NCBI RefSeq assembly: GCF_035593985.1
Contig: NZ_CP141587.1
Span: 2,399,132-2,463,131, forward strand
Direction: 5' to 3'
Source of the DNA: Sphingomonas sp. LY29
GTDB lineage: Bacteria; Pseudomonadota; Alphaproteobacteria; Sphingomonadales; Sphingomonadaceae
Length of the DNA: 64,000 bases
Shown: positions 19,168 to 27,387 of the stretch, in pieces
How positions within the stretch are numbered: the first letter of the stretch is position 1
Layout: each line of letters begins with the position of its first letter
Program-made: the position numbers and the translations under genes
Notes under the pieces: model-generated
What the model was told of the DNA's origin: nothing
The model's database searches: none
The model's input: only the letters and a program-made list of their open reading frames with translations

Positions 19168-20160
19168 TTAGCCCTTCATCAGATTGTCCGAGATCGAACA
19201 GGCTGCCGGGCCCAGGATGACGATGAACAGGGTCGGCAGAATGAACAGGATCAGCGGGATGGTCATGATCGCAGGCAGGCGAGCCGCCTTTTCTTCCGCA
19301 CGCATCATGCGCTCGTTGCGGAACTCGGCCGACAGCACACGGAGCGCGGAGGCGAGGGGCGTCCCGTATTTCTCGGTCTGGATCATGGTGGTCACGACGC
19401 CGCGCACAGCCTCGAGGTCGACGCGATTGGCCAGATTCTCGAACGCGTTGCGGCGTTCGGCAAGGAAGCCCAATTCGATGGCGGTCAGGCCGAATTCGTC
19501 GCCCAGCTCGGGATAAGCCTTGCCCAATTCCTTGGCGACGCGGTTGAACGCGGCGTCGACGGTCAGGCCAGCCTCGGCGCAGATGACGAGAAGATCGAGC
19601 GCGTCGGGCAAACCCTTGCGGATCGCGTGGCTGCGCTTGGTCACCTTGTTCTTCAGCCAGATGTCCGGCGCCTTGTAGCTGCCGACCAGCGTCGCCGCGA
19701 CGAAGCCGTACTTCTTGTAGAAGGCCCAGTCGGGGAAATAGTCGATGACGTAGATCAGCACGATCGCGCCAGCACCGAGCACGACCGGCATGACGAAGCG
19801 CGCGAAGATGATGAAGAAGGCCAGGTCCTTGGTGCGAATGCCGGCCTGCATCAGCCGCATCTGCGTCTTCTGGATCTGGTCGTCCTGCAGCATCCGGAAA
19901 CTGCCCAGGATGCCACGGACGCGATCGGCCGCGACGTTGCGGTTGGTCAGTTTCTTCCGCTTGTTGGTCGAGGCGACGATGCCCGCCTTCAGCTGCTCGC
20001 GGCGTTCGTTGAGCGCTTTGACCCGGCGCGCCATCGGGTCCTTGACCGTGGTGGCAGCGTAGAGTGCGAGAAGGACGGCGAACGTCGCGACCGCGCTGAG
20101 CATCGTCGCCACGAAGATGACGTCGAAGCCAAGCAGGGTCGGTCCAGTGGGAGAGGTCAT
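19168..20160 (-). CDS. tadC: Tad pilus inner-membrane protein TadC (type II secretion F family)
   Basis: A 330-residue T2SSF-domain protein, one of the pair of platform proteins in the inner-membrane base of Tad/Flp pili. It has an N-terminal helix (about residues 13-33), a cytoplasmic region, two central helices (about 118-165), the T2SSF core with AIRKGLPDALDLLVICAEAGLTVDAA, and a C-terminal helix near residue 300. It follows tadB by 13 bases and is the last gene before the terminator. Confidence 0.93.
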   Translation of the reverse strand: MTSPTGPTLLGFDVIFVATMLSAVATFAVLLALYAATTVKDPMARRVKALNERREQLKAGIVASTNKRKKLTNRNVAADRVRGILGSFRMLQDDQIQKTQMRLMQAGIRTKDLAFFIIFARFVMPVVLGAGAIVLIYVIDYFPDWAFYKKYGFVAATLVGSYKAPDIWLKNKVTKRSHAIRKGLPDALDLLVICAEAGLTVDAAFNRVAKELGKAYPELGDEFGLTAIELGFLAERRNAFENLANRVDLEAVRGVVTTMIQTEKYGTPLASALRVLSAEFRNERMMRAEEKAARLPAIMTIPLILFILPTLFIVILGPAACSISDNLMKG

Positions 20161-20173
20161 GTCGATGTTCCCG

Positions 20174-21145
20174 TCAGATCTCGAAGTTGACCATCTTGGC
20201 CATGATGAAGACGCCCATGCCCATCCAGCAAAGGCCGCCGATGCCCGCGATGATCAGGCGCTCGTCGGAGAAGAAGCCCGCCATGTATCCAGGGTTGATC
20301 ATCCACACCATCGTGAAGACCACGAACGGTAGCGATCCGACGATGTAGGCCGATGCCTTGGATTCCGAGCTCATCGCGCGGATCTTAAGCAGCATCTGCC
20401 CGCGCTTGCGCAGAACGTCGGCAAGGTTGGACAGCGTTTCCGCCAGGTTACCGCCGGTTTCGCGCTGGATCGCCAACGTGATGACGAAGAACTGAAATTC
20501 CGCGGTGCCAAGACGGTCCGAAGTTTCCTGAAGAGCGGCCTCCATCGTGCGACCAATCTTCATCTTGTCGCTGACCGCGCGGAACTCGACGCCCACGGGT
20601 CCACCGATTTCGCTCGCGACGATGCCCAGCGTTTCCGTGACCGGAAGACCCGAGCGAAGGCCGCGGACCATCAGTTCGATCGCATCGGGGAAGTTCGTAT
20701 TGAATTTCTGCAGGCGCTTCTTGATCAGGAAACCGACCACGAAGTGTGGAACGCCGACGCCGGCGAACAGCCCAACGAAAAGCGCCAGCAAGAAGGGAGC
20801 GCCCTGGAACAGCAACAGCAGCATGACGACGAACGCGAGGCCCATCGAATAGAGCATGTACTTGCCGAGGCTGATCTTCTTGCCTGTCTGCTCCAATCGC
20901 CGACGCATCAGCGCCGGCTTCGGGATCAGGGTGTTGGCAAAGCTGTCGATGCGGTCGTTCCGCGCCTGAAGCAGCTTGCGGATCTGAGCCTGCGCATTGG
21001 CAGCAAGCGCCGAATCGCCGTGCCGTTCCTTGACCAGTTCCATGCGGCGCTTGATCGCCTTGCGCGGATTGGGACCACTGACCGCCTTGGCGCCGAGCAG
21101 GAGAACGCCCAGAATGCCGACCGCCACGATGATGATTGTAAGCAT
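20174..21145 (-). CDS. tadB: Tad pilus inner-membrane protein TadB (type II secretion F family)
   Basis: A 323-residue T2SSF-domain platform protein paired with TadC. Visible are an N-terminal helix (residues 2-20), a paired helix region (about 92-135), the core motif FPDAIELMVRGLRSGLPVTE, and VITLAIQRETGGNLAETLSNL typical of TadB, with a helix near the C-terminus. The upstream gene is cpaE, 72 bases away. In most Tad loci the ATPase gene cpaF/tadA lies between cpaE and tadB; here there is no room for it. Confidence 0.94.
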   Translation of the reverse strand: MLTIIIVAVGILGVLLLGAKAVSGPNPRKAIKRRMELVKERHGDSALAANAQAQIRKLLQARNDRIDSFANTLIPKPALMRRRLEQTGKKISLGKYMLYSMGLAFVVMLLLLFQGAPFLLALFVGLFAGVGVPHFVVGFLIKKRLQKFNTNFPDAIELMVRGLRSGLPVTETLGIVASEIGGPVGVEFRAVSDKMKIGRTMEAALQETSDRLGTAEFQFFVITLAIQRETGGNLAETLSNLADVLRKRGQMLLKIRAMSSESKASAYIVGSLPFVVFTMVWMINPGYMAGFFSDERLIIAGIGGLCWMGMGVFIMAKMVNFEI

Positions 21146-21217
21146 GTTAAAGTCCGTTCGTCCTGATCCATGCGTGACGGGTAGGGCGGGCGAACCCGCG
21201 CCTATCGTGGCGGTTGC

Positions 21218-22483
21218 TTAGGCAGCCTTTTCCTTGGGCTTCGACAGCATCGACTTCAGGTTGCCGACCAGGCTCTTCGCGGCCGCGTTGCGCGTGTCGG
21301 GGATGGCCCCTTCCTCGCTGGCGTGGCTCAGTACCATGTTCGATAACTGCGCGAAGGGCGCGGCCATCTTGCCGGTCGCGATCTCGGCCATCGGCTTGCC
21401 CAACTTCGCCGCCTGCGCGGCAACCTTGCGGTCGTCGGGGAAGAAGATGTCGATCTGGCGCTCGATCGACTGTTCAAAGTCCTTCTTGCTGATTTCCAGC
21501 GCGCCACCCGAGGGGACGCGGTTGGCAGCGACGATGACCTTGGTCTGCGGCGCGTTGGACTTCAGCCAGGCAAGGACCCGGATGGTGTCCCGCGTCGCTG
21601 CAAGCGTCAGTTCGCTGACGATCACCGCGACATGCGCGTCGTGCACCATGTGCGGATATTGGATCAGCATCTGGCGCGGCAGGTCCATGACCGTCGATTC
21701 GAACGCGTTCTTCATTTCTTCCTGAAGCTGGAAGAAGGCCGCGCCGTCAGTCGCCAGCGGCTGGTGAAGCGGCGCTTCGGCCGACAGCACCGACAAGCGT
21801 TCGTTGGCGCGGATCATCGCACGTTCGATGAACAGGCCGTCGATGCGGCTCGGATTTTCGATCGCGTCGGTAAGGCCGCGGCCAGGCTCCAGGTCGAGCG
21901 CGAGCGCGCCGGTCCCGAAGTGAACGTCGAGGTCGAGCAGGGCAGTCGAACGCCCCGACTTTTCGCTCAGCATCCACGCCAGGCTGGTGGCGATGGTCGA
22001 AGCGCCGCTGCCGCCGCGCGTGCCGATGACCGCGGTCATGACGTGCGGCTTCTCGGCCTGCGCTTCGCCGCGCGGTCCCGACAGGATCGACTGGGCATGC
22101 GCGAACGTGTCGCGCAGCTGGTCGACCGTGAACGGCTTGAGCAGATAGTCGTGGATGCCGCTGGCGACGAGGTCGCGATACAGGCGGACATCGTTGACCT
22201 GTCCGGCCGCGATCACGATCGTGCCGGGCTCGCAAACTTCGGCCAGCGCGTTGATGTCGTTCAACGGATCTGCGGATTCGCTGAGGTCGACGAACAGGAT
22301 GTTGGGGCTGGCCGACACCGACAGCGACTGAACCGCGTTGCGGAGGCCGCCTTTGTTGACCTTTTCCGGCGACCAGCCGTGCTCGACCGCAACCGGGCGC
22401 AGCATGTCGGCAGTGGCGTCGTCGCAAACGAAGGCGGTGAAGGGGTCACGCAGACCCGCACGCGCCTGAAATGGAGCATTCAT
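21218..22483 (-). CDS. cpaE: Pilus assembly protein CpaE (TadZ-like, MinD/ParA ATPase family)
   Basis: A 421-residue protein with an N-terminal receiver-like domain (about residues 15-130) and a MinD/ParA-type domain. The deviant Walker A motif GTRGGSGASTIATSLAW is near residue 144, followed by ALLDLDVHFGTGALALDLEP. CpaE/TadZ proteins position the Tad apparatus at the cell pole. The ATG at 22483 forms a TGATG junction with the cpaD stop; a GTG one codon upstream is also possible. AAGGG lies upstream of both. Confidence 0.93.
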   Translation of the reverse strand: MNAPFQARAGLRDPFTAFVCDDATADMLRPVAVEHGWSPEKVNKGGLRNAVQSLSVSASPNILFVDLSESADPLNDINALAEVCEPGTIVIAAGQVNDVRLYRDLVASGIHDYLLKPFTVDQLRDTFAHAQSILSGPRGEAQAEKPHVMTAVIGTRGGSGASTIATSLAWMLSEKSGRSTALLDLDVHFGTGALALDLEPGRGLTDAIENPSRIDGLFIERAMIRANERLSVLSAEAPLHQPLATDGAAFFQLQEEMKNAFESTVMDLPRQMLIQYPHMVHDAHVAVIVSELTLAATRDTIRVLAWLKSNAPQTKVIVAANRVPSGGALEISKKDFEQSIERQIDIFFPDDRKVAAQAAKLGKPMAEIATGKMAAPFAQLSNMVLSHASEEGAIPDTRNAAAKSLVGNLKSMLSKPKEKAA

Positions 22484-23109
22484 CACTCTTCACCCTTCGT
22501 GCTGATGTCTTTGAGGCCGCCCTTGCCGGTCGGTGCGGTCGTCCGGTAATCCTGGACGGCCCGCGCGGCAGTGATGGCGTCGCTGACGCCGCTGCCTTCG
22601 CGGCCGCTGACGAGATCGCCTGGGTTGGCGATCATCGCCGCCAGGTTGTTGTTCACCGCGCAGCCGAAGTTCGACATCGTCGCGTTGTACATGTTCGGCT
22701 GCGACGGGGCGCTCCAGTTGGGGCATCCCGGCACGCTGGCGCGAGTACGGGTAACCACGACCCGGACCGACCCGGGCGCAACCTGGCCCTGCGTCACGGG
22801 CGAACCGCTCGCGACGAGCAGGCCGTATTGGCCCGCAATCCGCGAGACGTCCTGGCGGGCGCCGTCGGCATAGACGCCGTCCACATAGACGGTGTCGCCA
22901 TAGCCAAGCTGCATCGACCGGAACCACGCGTCGAGGCGCGCCGCGTCGTTCGGCGACAGCGTGCCGTCGGGCGTTGCGGCGTCGAACACATAGTCGGCGC
23001 GCGAAATGACGGGCACGTTGATCGATTCCACGCCGCGCGTGGTTGCAGGATTTTGCGAACAGCCTGCCGCGGTCACCGCGAAAGCAAGCAGGGCGAATTG
23101 ACGGCGCAT
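22483..23109 (-). CDS. cpaD: Pilus assembly lipoprotein CpaD
   Basis: CpaD-family lipoprotein that helps the outer-membrane secretin of Tad pili. The 208-residue product has a signal peptide with lipobox TAAGC (Cys17) and family blocks ADYVFDAATPDGTLSPNDAARL, YGDTVYVDG and CPNWSAPSQPNMYNATMSNFGCAVNNNLAAMIANPGDL-like sequence near residues 130-165. Start choice: AAAGGA is directly followed by ATG ACG ATG, so only the second ATG (23109) has a normal six-base spacing. It sits between cpaC and cpaE in the operon. Confidence 0.93.
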   Translation of the reverse strand: MRRQFALLAFAVTAAGCSQNPATTRGVESINVPVISRADYVFDAATPDGTLSPNDAARLDAWFRSMQLGYGDTVYVDGVYADGARQDVSRIAGQYGLLVASGSPVTQGQVAPGSVRVVVTRTRASVPGCPNWSAPSQPNMYNATMSNFGCAVNNNLAAMIANPGDLVSGREGSGVSDAITAARAVQDYRTTAPTGKGGLKDISTKGEE

Positions 23110-23138
23110 CGTCATTCCTTTCGAGAGTTCGAGACCGA

Positions 23139-24596
23139 TCACAGCTTGAAGCCCGGGCTGGCGGCGGCGGTCGTCGCCGTGCCGGTGATGGCCGGAGCGG
23201 GAGCAACGGCGACCGGACGCGGAGCCGAGACACCCTGGAACGTCTGTCCACCAAGGACCATGTCGGCGGTGTTCGGAGCGCGATAGCCATCCGTCGGCAG
23301 TGCCAGCTGGCCCGAGGTCGGGCGCACCAGGTACGGCGTCACGATGATCACCAATTCGGTTTCCGCCCGGCGATAGCTGGTCGAGCGGAACAGCGCGCCG
23401 AGGATCGGCAGGTCGCCGAGGAACGGGGCCTTGCTGATGTTGTTGGTGTTGGCGTTGCGCAGCAGGCCGGCGATCATGAAGCTCTGTCCCGAGCCCAGTT
23501 CGACGGTCGTTTCGGCGCGGCGCGTCGTCAGTGCGGGAACGTCGTATCCGTTGAGCCGGATCGACCCTTCGTTCGACAATTCGCTGACTTCCGGGCGGAC
23601 GCGCATCGAGATGCGGCCGTCGGCCAGCACGTACGGCGTGAAGGCCAAGCCGACGCCATATTGCTTATACTCAATCGTCACCGCGCCGAGGCTCTGCGAG
23701 ATCGGGATCGGGAATTCGCCGCCGGCCAGGAAGCTGGCGGTTTCACCCGACAGAGCGGTGAGGTTCGGTTCGGCAAGCGTCGAGACGAGGCCGTCATTTT
23801 CGGCAAGGTCGAGCGTACCGAGGACATCGAGGCCCAGAACCCGACCGAACAGTCCCAGCGAGGTACCGTTGGTGATCGTGTTGAACACCGTCGGCGTACC
23901 CGGCACCGTGGGCGTGGACGGCGTCCCGATCGTGCCGGGGTTGCCCTGGCCGATGCCGAACAGCGTTCCGCCGCCACGATCGCGCGACAACAGATTGACG
24001 CCGATCGACTTGACCAGGCTGCGGTTTACTTCCGCGATCTTGACCTTGAGCATGACCTGCAGCGGCGTTGCCGAGCGTAGGCGGCTGACCACCTGCGTGC
24101 CGGTGCCGACATAGGCCTGAACCAGGCGCTGTGCCTCCTCGACGTCGTTGGGCGACGAAACGGTTCCGGTCAGCAGGACCAGGTTGTTCATCGGCGTCGC
24201 CTGAATGCTTGCTTCCGGCATCGCCAGGCGCAGCATTTCGCCGACCGATCCGGCATTGGTGCCGACACGGACGTTGGCGGCGTAGACTACGCGGCCCGAC
24301 TTGTCGGTCGCATAGACGGTCGTTTCGCCCGAGCTCTTGCCGAAGACATAGAGCTGGGTGGACGAGCGCACCTGGACGTCGGCGATGCTGTCGTTGGCGA
24401 TGAACACGTCGCTCATCGGGGACGACAGGCGAACCAGCGTTCCGGTGTTCTGCGACAGGGTCAGCGTTTCCGACGGCCGCGCAGCGCGCGACTGGGCAAG
24501 GGCGGGAGTGGCGACGGCAACGCTGCCGAGGCACAGGGCCAGCGCGGCGAGGGCGGTGCCCACGGGTGCGCGGCGGATCATCTTACGGCTCGTCAT
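23139..24596 (-). CDS. cpaC: Tad pilus outer-membrane secretin CpaC/RcpA
   Basis: A 485-residue secretin that forms the outer-membrane channel for the pilus. A signal peptide (cleavage about residue 35, after ALAQ) is followed by an N-terminal pilus domain with FIANDSIADVQVRSSTQLYVFGKSSGETTVY and a BON-like region, then the secretin domain containing VPALTTRRAETTVELGSGQSFMIAGLL and FLGDLPILGALFRS. The start overlaps nothing: cpaB ends one base before the ATG, and GGGAGG inside the end of cpaB serves as ribosome binding site. Confidence 0.94.
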   Translation of the reverse strand: MTSRKMIRRAPVGTALAALALCLGSVAVATPALAQSRAARPSETLTLSQNTGTLVRLSSPMSDVFIANDSIADVQVRSSTQLYVFGKSSGETTVYATDKSGRVVYAANVRVGTNAGSVGEMLRLAMPEASIQATPMNNLVLLTGTVSSPNDVEEAQRLVQAYVGTGTQVVSRLRSATPLQVMLKVKIAEVNRSLVKSIGVNLLSRDRGGGTLFGIGQGNPGTIGTPSTPTVPGTPTVFNTITNGTSLGLFGRVLGLDVLGTLDLAENDGLVSTLAEPNLTALSGETASFLAGGEFPIPISQSLGAVTIEYKQYGVGLAFTPYVLADGRISMRVRPEVSELSNEGSIRLNGYDVPALTTRRAETTVELGSGQSFMIAGLLRNANTNNISKAPFLGDLPILGALFRSTSYRRAETELVIIVTPYLVRPTSGQLALPTDGYRAPNTADMVLGGQTFQGVSAPRPVAVAPAPAITGTATTAAASPGFKL

Positions 24597-24597
24597 C

Positions 24598-25659
24598 TTA
24601 CTTGCCTCCCACCGGAACGACGGTGACGTTATTGCCGCGCGAAACCCGGACGACCGGACCGGTCACCGGCGCAGGACCTGCGCTTGCGGCGGTGGACATC
24701 GGACCGGCTTGGCGGCCCATCATGGCGTTGGCGAACTTGGTCATCGGGTCCGACGATGTCGGCGCCGCGGACGCTGCCCGCGGGACGCTGCGGCGCTGGA
24801 AGCGCGACACGTCGCCGCCGGTGACATAGGTCGTGTTGTTGTCGGCCGGACGATTGGCGATGGCGAGGAGCATCTGGCGCTCCTGCGCCGGGTTCGCGCC
24901 GGCCGGGACCTTGACCTCACCCGCAGCGACGGCGCGCTCGAGCTCGGCAGTGTTGTCCGCGATCGAGCGGAGCGACAGCGACAGCGTGCCGACCGACTGG
25001 CTGACCGCGATCTTTTCCGCAATGCGCGGGGTCGCCTCCAGCGTGACGGTGGTGAAGGTCTTGACCTCGGTCTTGCCTTCCTCGTTCTTGCTGTCGATGC
25101 GCTGATCGGTGGCGAGCACACGCAGGTTGCGAACGATCGTTTCCGAAACCTTCAGGGGCGGGCCTTCGCCGCCGCCGGTCACGTCCTGGGTCAGCATCAT
25201 GTCGACGCGGTCGCCCGGGAAGATGAAACCGCCGACGCCGGTCGTGGTCGACACGGGAACCGTGACGGCACGCATGCCCGGCCCGAGCGCGGCGGCCAGA
25301 AAGCCGCGGTCGTTGGGGCCGACGAGCGCGCCGCGGGTCAGCGGTTGTCCCGCGGTCACCGGATTGCGAACGACGGTGCCCAGAAGCTTCGACATGTCGG
25401 CTTCAGGCGTACCCTCGGTGTAATAGGCGTTCTGGACGAGCTCCTTGGGCCATGCCTGGAAGGCAAGGCTTTCGGCGTCGATGATGGTGCCGACCGGCAG
25501 CGCCTTGCGGGCTACCAGGACTTTCGGTCCCATCGGAACGACCGGTGCGGCATTGGCCTGATCGGCCCCGGCGCCGGCAAACATGTTCTTGGCCATGACG
25601 GCGGTAACCACCGCGATGACCAAGGCTCCGATGAGCAGTGCAACTTTCTTCACGTCCAT
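24598..25659 (-). CDS. cpaB: Flp pilus assembly protein CpaB (SAF domain)
   Basis: A 353-residue periplasmic protein with one N-terminal membrane helix (about residues 6-25) and a SAF domain (about 48-115, VARKALPVGTIIDAESLAFQAWP), the family hallmark, followed by the RcpC/CpaB C-terminal domain with GGFIFPGDRVDMMLTQDV. It links the secretin to peptidoglycan or the inner membrane in Tad systems. It is directly followed by cpaC (one base gap) and preceded by cpaA, 44 bases away. Confidence 0.94.
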   Translation of the reverse strand: MDVKKVALLIGALVIAVVTAVMAKNMFAGAGADQANAAPVVPMGPKVLVARKALPVGTIIDAESLAFQAWPKELVQNAYYTEGTPEADMSKLLGTVVRNPVTAGQPLTRGALVGPNDRGFLAAALGPGMRAVTVPVSTTTGVGGFIFPGDRVDMMLTQDVTGGGEGPPLKVSETIVRNLRVLATDQRIDSKNEEGKTEVKTFTTVTLEATPRIAEKIAVSQSVGTLSLSLRSIADNTAELERAVAAGEVKVPAGANPAQERQMLLAIANRPADNNTTYVTGGDVSRFQRRSVPRAASAAPTSSDPMTKFANAMMGRQAGPMSTAASAGPAPVTGPVVRVSRGNNVTVVPVGGK

Positions 25660-25703
25660 GGCGAAATCGCCTCCCCTAGAGGGTTCCCTCGATGCTCAGA
25701 ACA

Positions 25704-26180
25704 TCAGGCAAATTGGTTAAGAAACCGTTGGGCGAGTAACCATAGCCCGCCGATTGCGATCGCGACGCCGTAGGGAACTTCGGTTTTCCCCTCTGCGCGC
25801 GCTATTTTGTGATGGTAAAAATAGGCCGCGCCGCTGACGAAACCGCCGGCGATGCAGGTAATGACGAACAACTGCAGGGTTGCGAGCGGAGCGAACCAGA
25901 GCGCGAGTGCGCCCCCCATCTTGACGTCCCCGCCGCCCATTCCGCCCAGGCAGAACAGGCCGAAGAAGGCGACGAACAGCAGATACGCTCCGCCGATCCG
26001 CTCCAGCACGTCGGGATAGAAGTCGATTCCCGCCGCCAACCAGTAGACGGGCGCCAGCACCGCAATCGTCACGTTCAGCCAGTTCGGAATCGTCCGAGTG
26101 GCGATGTCGATGGCCGCCGCGGCGACCAAGAGGACCGCCAGCAGGATCAACAAGATCAGGGTGAATTGCATGTTCATCAT
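25704..26180 (-). CDS. cpaA: Prepilin peptidase CpaA (type IV leader peptidase family)
   Basis: A 158-residue inner-membrane aspartic peptidase of the short TadV/CpaA type that would process Flp pilins. About five helices are visible. The two catalytic aspartates are in AAIDIATRTIPNW (near residue 24) and in GGMGGGDVKMGGA, the GxGD motif (near residue 80). AGGGGTGG lies just before two adjacent ATGs (26180, 26177); I took the first. It heads the Cpa/Tad operon, with only 50 bases to the divergent oxidoreductase gene and no flp pilin gene in front. Confidence 0.92.
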   Translation of the reverse strand: MMNMQFTLILLILLAVLLVAAAAIDIATRTIPNWLNVTIAVLAPVYWLAAGIDFYPDVLERIGGAYLLFVAFFGLFCLGGMGGGDVKMGGALALWFAPLATLQLFVITCIAGGFVSGAAYFYHHKIARAEGKTEVPYGVAIAIGGLWLLAQRFLNQFA

Positions 26181-26230
26181 TCGACCACCCCTAGACGGAC
26201 GGTCTTTCGAAACCGTAACCAGCCCAGACC

Positions 26231-27325
26231 ATGCAGCATGTCGATGTTCTGATCGTTGGGGCCGGGATCGCCGGCGCAAGCCTCGGCGCGCGCTTGGCGG
26301 GCCTTCGGTCGGTGCTGGTGATTGAGGCCGAGAGCCACTGCGGCTATCATTCGACCGGACGGTCGGCGGCTTTTTGGCAGGCAAGCCTTGGCGGCGGAAC
26401 GCCGGAGCAACAACTCAGCCTGCGTTCCCGCCCAATGTTCGACGCGCGCTGGCCCTCGGCCCCCGTCGACCTGCTTCATCCCCGCGGAGCGGTGCACCTG
26501 ACCGGTCCGTCCGGAGAGCAAGTCGAACATGCCGACGAGTTAAAAGGTGCCGATCGTCCGGTCCGGCTGGATCGCGAGACGCTGAACCGTCTGGTGCCGG
26601 GACTGCGCTCGCAATGGTCGGGTGCCTTTTACGAAAAGAGCTGCGCCGACATCGATGTCGCCGCTTTCCACGCCGCATGCCTCGCGGAAATTCGCAGGCT
26701 CGGCGGCTCGATCTCGACCGATCGTGCCTTTAACGGCGCTTGCCGGGTTGGCGAGCGGTGGGAAATGGAAACGCCGAACGGACCGGTTTCGGCCTCGATC
26801 ATCGTCGATGCAGCCGGGGCGTGGGGCGACGCGGTCGCCGTTGCCGCGGGGGTTAAACCGCTCGGGCTTCAGCCGATGCGCAGGACCGTCGTCCAGTTGC
26901 GGGTAGCGAAAGACGGACTTCGCAAGATTCCGTTCGTCACCGACCTTCATGCCAGTTTCTATTTCAAGGGGGAGGGCGACCGAAGCGTGTGGGTGTGCCC
27001 GCTCGACGAAACGCCGTCCGACCCGTGCGATTGCGCGCCGGAGGAAATCGACGTTGCTCTTGCGATTGACCGGTTCGAGCGCGCCGTCGATTGGCCGGTC
27101 GAGGCGGTGGAACGAAAGTGGTCGGGGCTTCGCACCTTTGCCCCGGATCGGCGGATGAAGTTCGGCTTCGACCGCGAAGCCCCGGATTTCTTTTGGTGCG
27201 TGGGGCAGGGCGGCATGGGCATCCAGACCGCACCGGCGGCTTCCCTGTTGTGCGCGTCTCTCATTTTAGGGGAAGCGTTGCCGGCCGAGCTAGCTGGCAT
27301 CGATGCTGCCGCGTTCGCTCCCTGA
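26231..27325 (+). CDS. FAD-dependent oxidoreductase (DAO family)
   Basis: A 364-residue D-amino-acid-oxidase-type flavoprotein. The N-terminal dinucleotide-binding motif is VLIVGAGIAGASLGARLAG, with the acidic ribose-binding residue in VIEAES. The substrate-domain region FYEKSCADIDVAAFHAAC and the C-terminal GLRTFAPD and GQGGMGIQTAPA segments fit glycerol-3-phosphate/D-amino-acid oxidase relatives. The substrate cannot be told from sequence; proteins of this look are often annotated as glycine/D-amino acid oxidases. It is divergent from cpaA and convergent with the large repeat protein, with a strong hairpin between them. Confidence 0.9.
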   Translation: MQHVDVLIVGAGIAGASLGARLAGLRSVLVIEAESHCGYHSTGRSAAFWQASLGGGTPEQQLSLRSRPMFDARWPSAPVDLLHPRGAVHLTGPSGEQVEHADELKGADRPVRLDRETLNRLVPGLRSQWSGAFYEKSCADIDVAAFHAACLAEIRRLGGSISTDRAFNGACRVGERWEMETPNGPVSASIIVDAAGAWGDAVAVAAGVKPLGLQPMRRTVVQLRVAKDGLRKIPFVTDLHASFYFKGEGDRSVWVCPLDETPSDPCDCAPEEIDVALAIDRFERAVDWPVEAVERKWSGLRTFAPDRRMKFGFDREAPDFFWCVGQGGMGIQTAPAASLLCASLILGEALPAELAGIDAAAFAP

Positions 27326-27330
27326 ATAAT

Positions 27331-27371
27331 CTACCGGGTCGACGGGGATGGCTATCTCGTCGACCCGGTAG
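27331..27371. terminator. Bidirectional hairpin between convergent genes
   Basis: A perfect 14-bp inverted repeat (27331-27344 with 27358-27371) with a 13-base loop lies six bases after the oxidoreductase stop and 16 bases before the stop of the opposing repeat-protein gene. No T run follows on either strand, so it may act with Rho or as a 3'-end stabiliser. Confidence 0.6.
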
Positions 27372-27387
27372 CTCGCTCAGCCCGTCG

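Noticed and set aside
24358..25773. 471-codon plus-strand frame opposite cpaB and the end of cpaA
   Set aside because: Complement of a clear SAF-domain protein; the translation is low-complexity Arg/Gly/Asp-rich with no recognisable domain.
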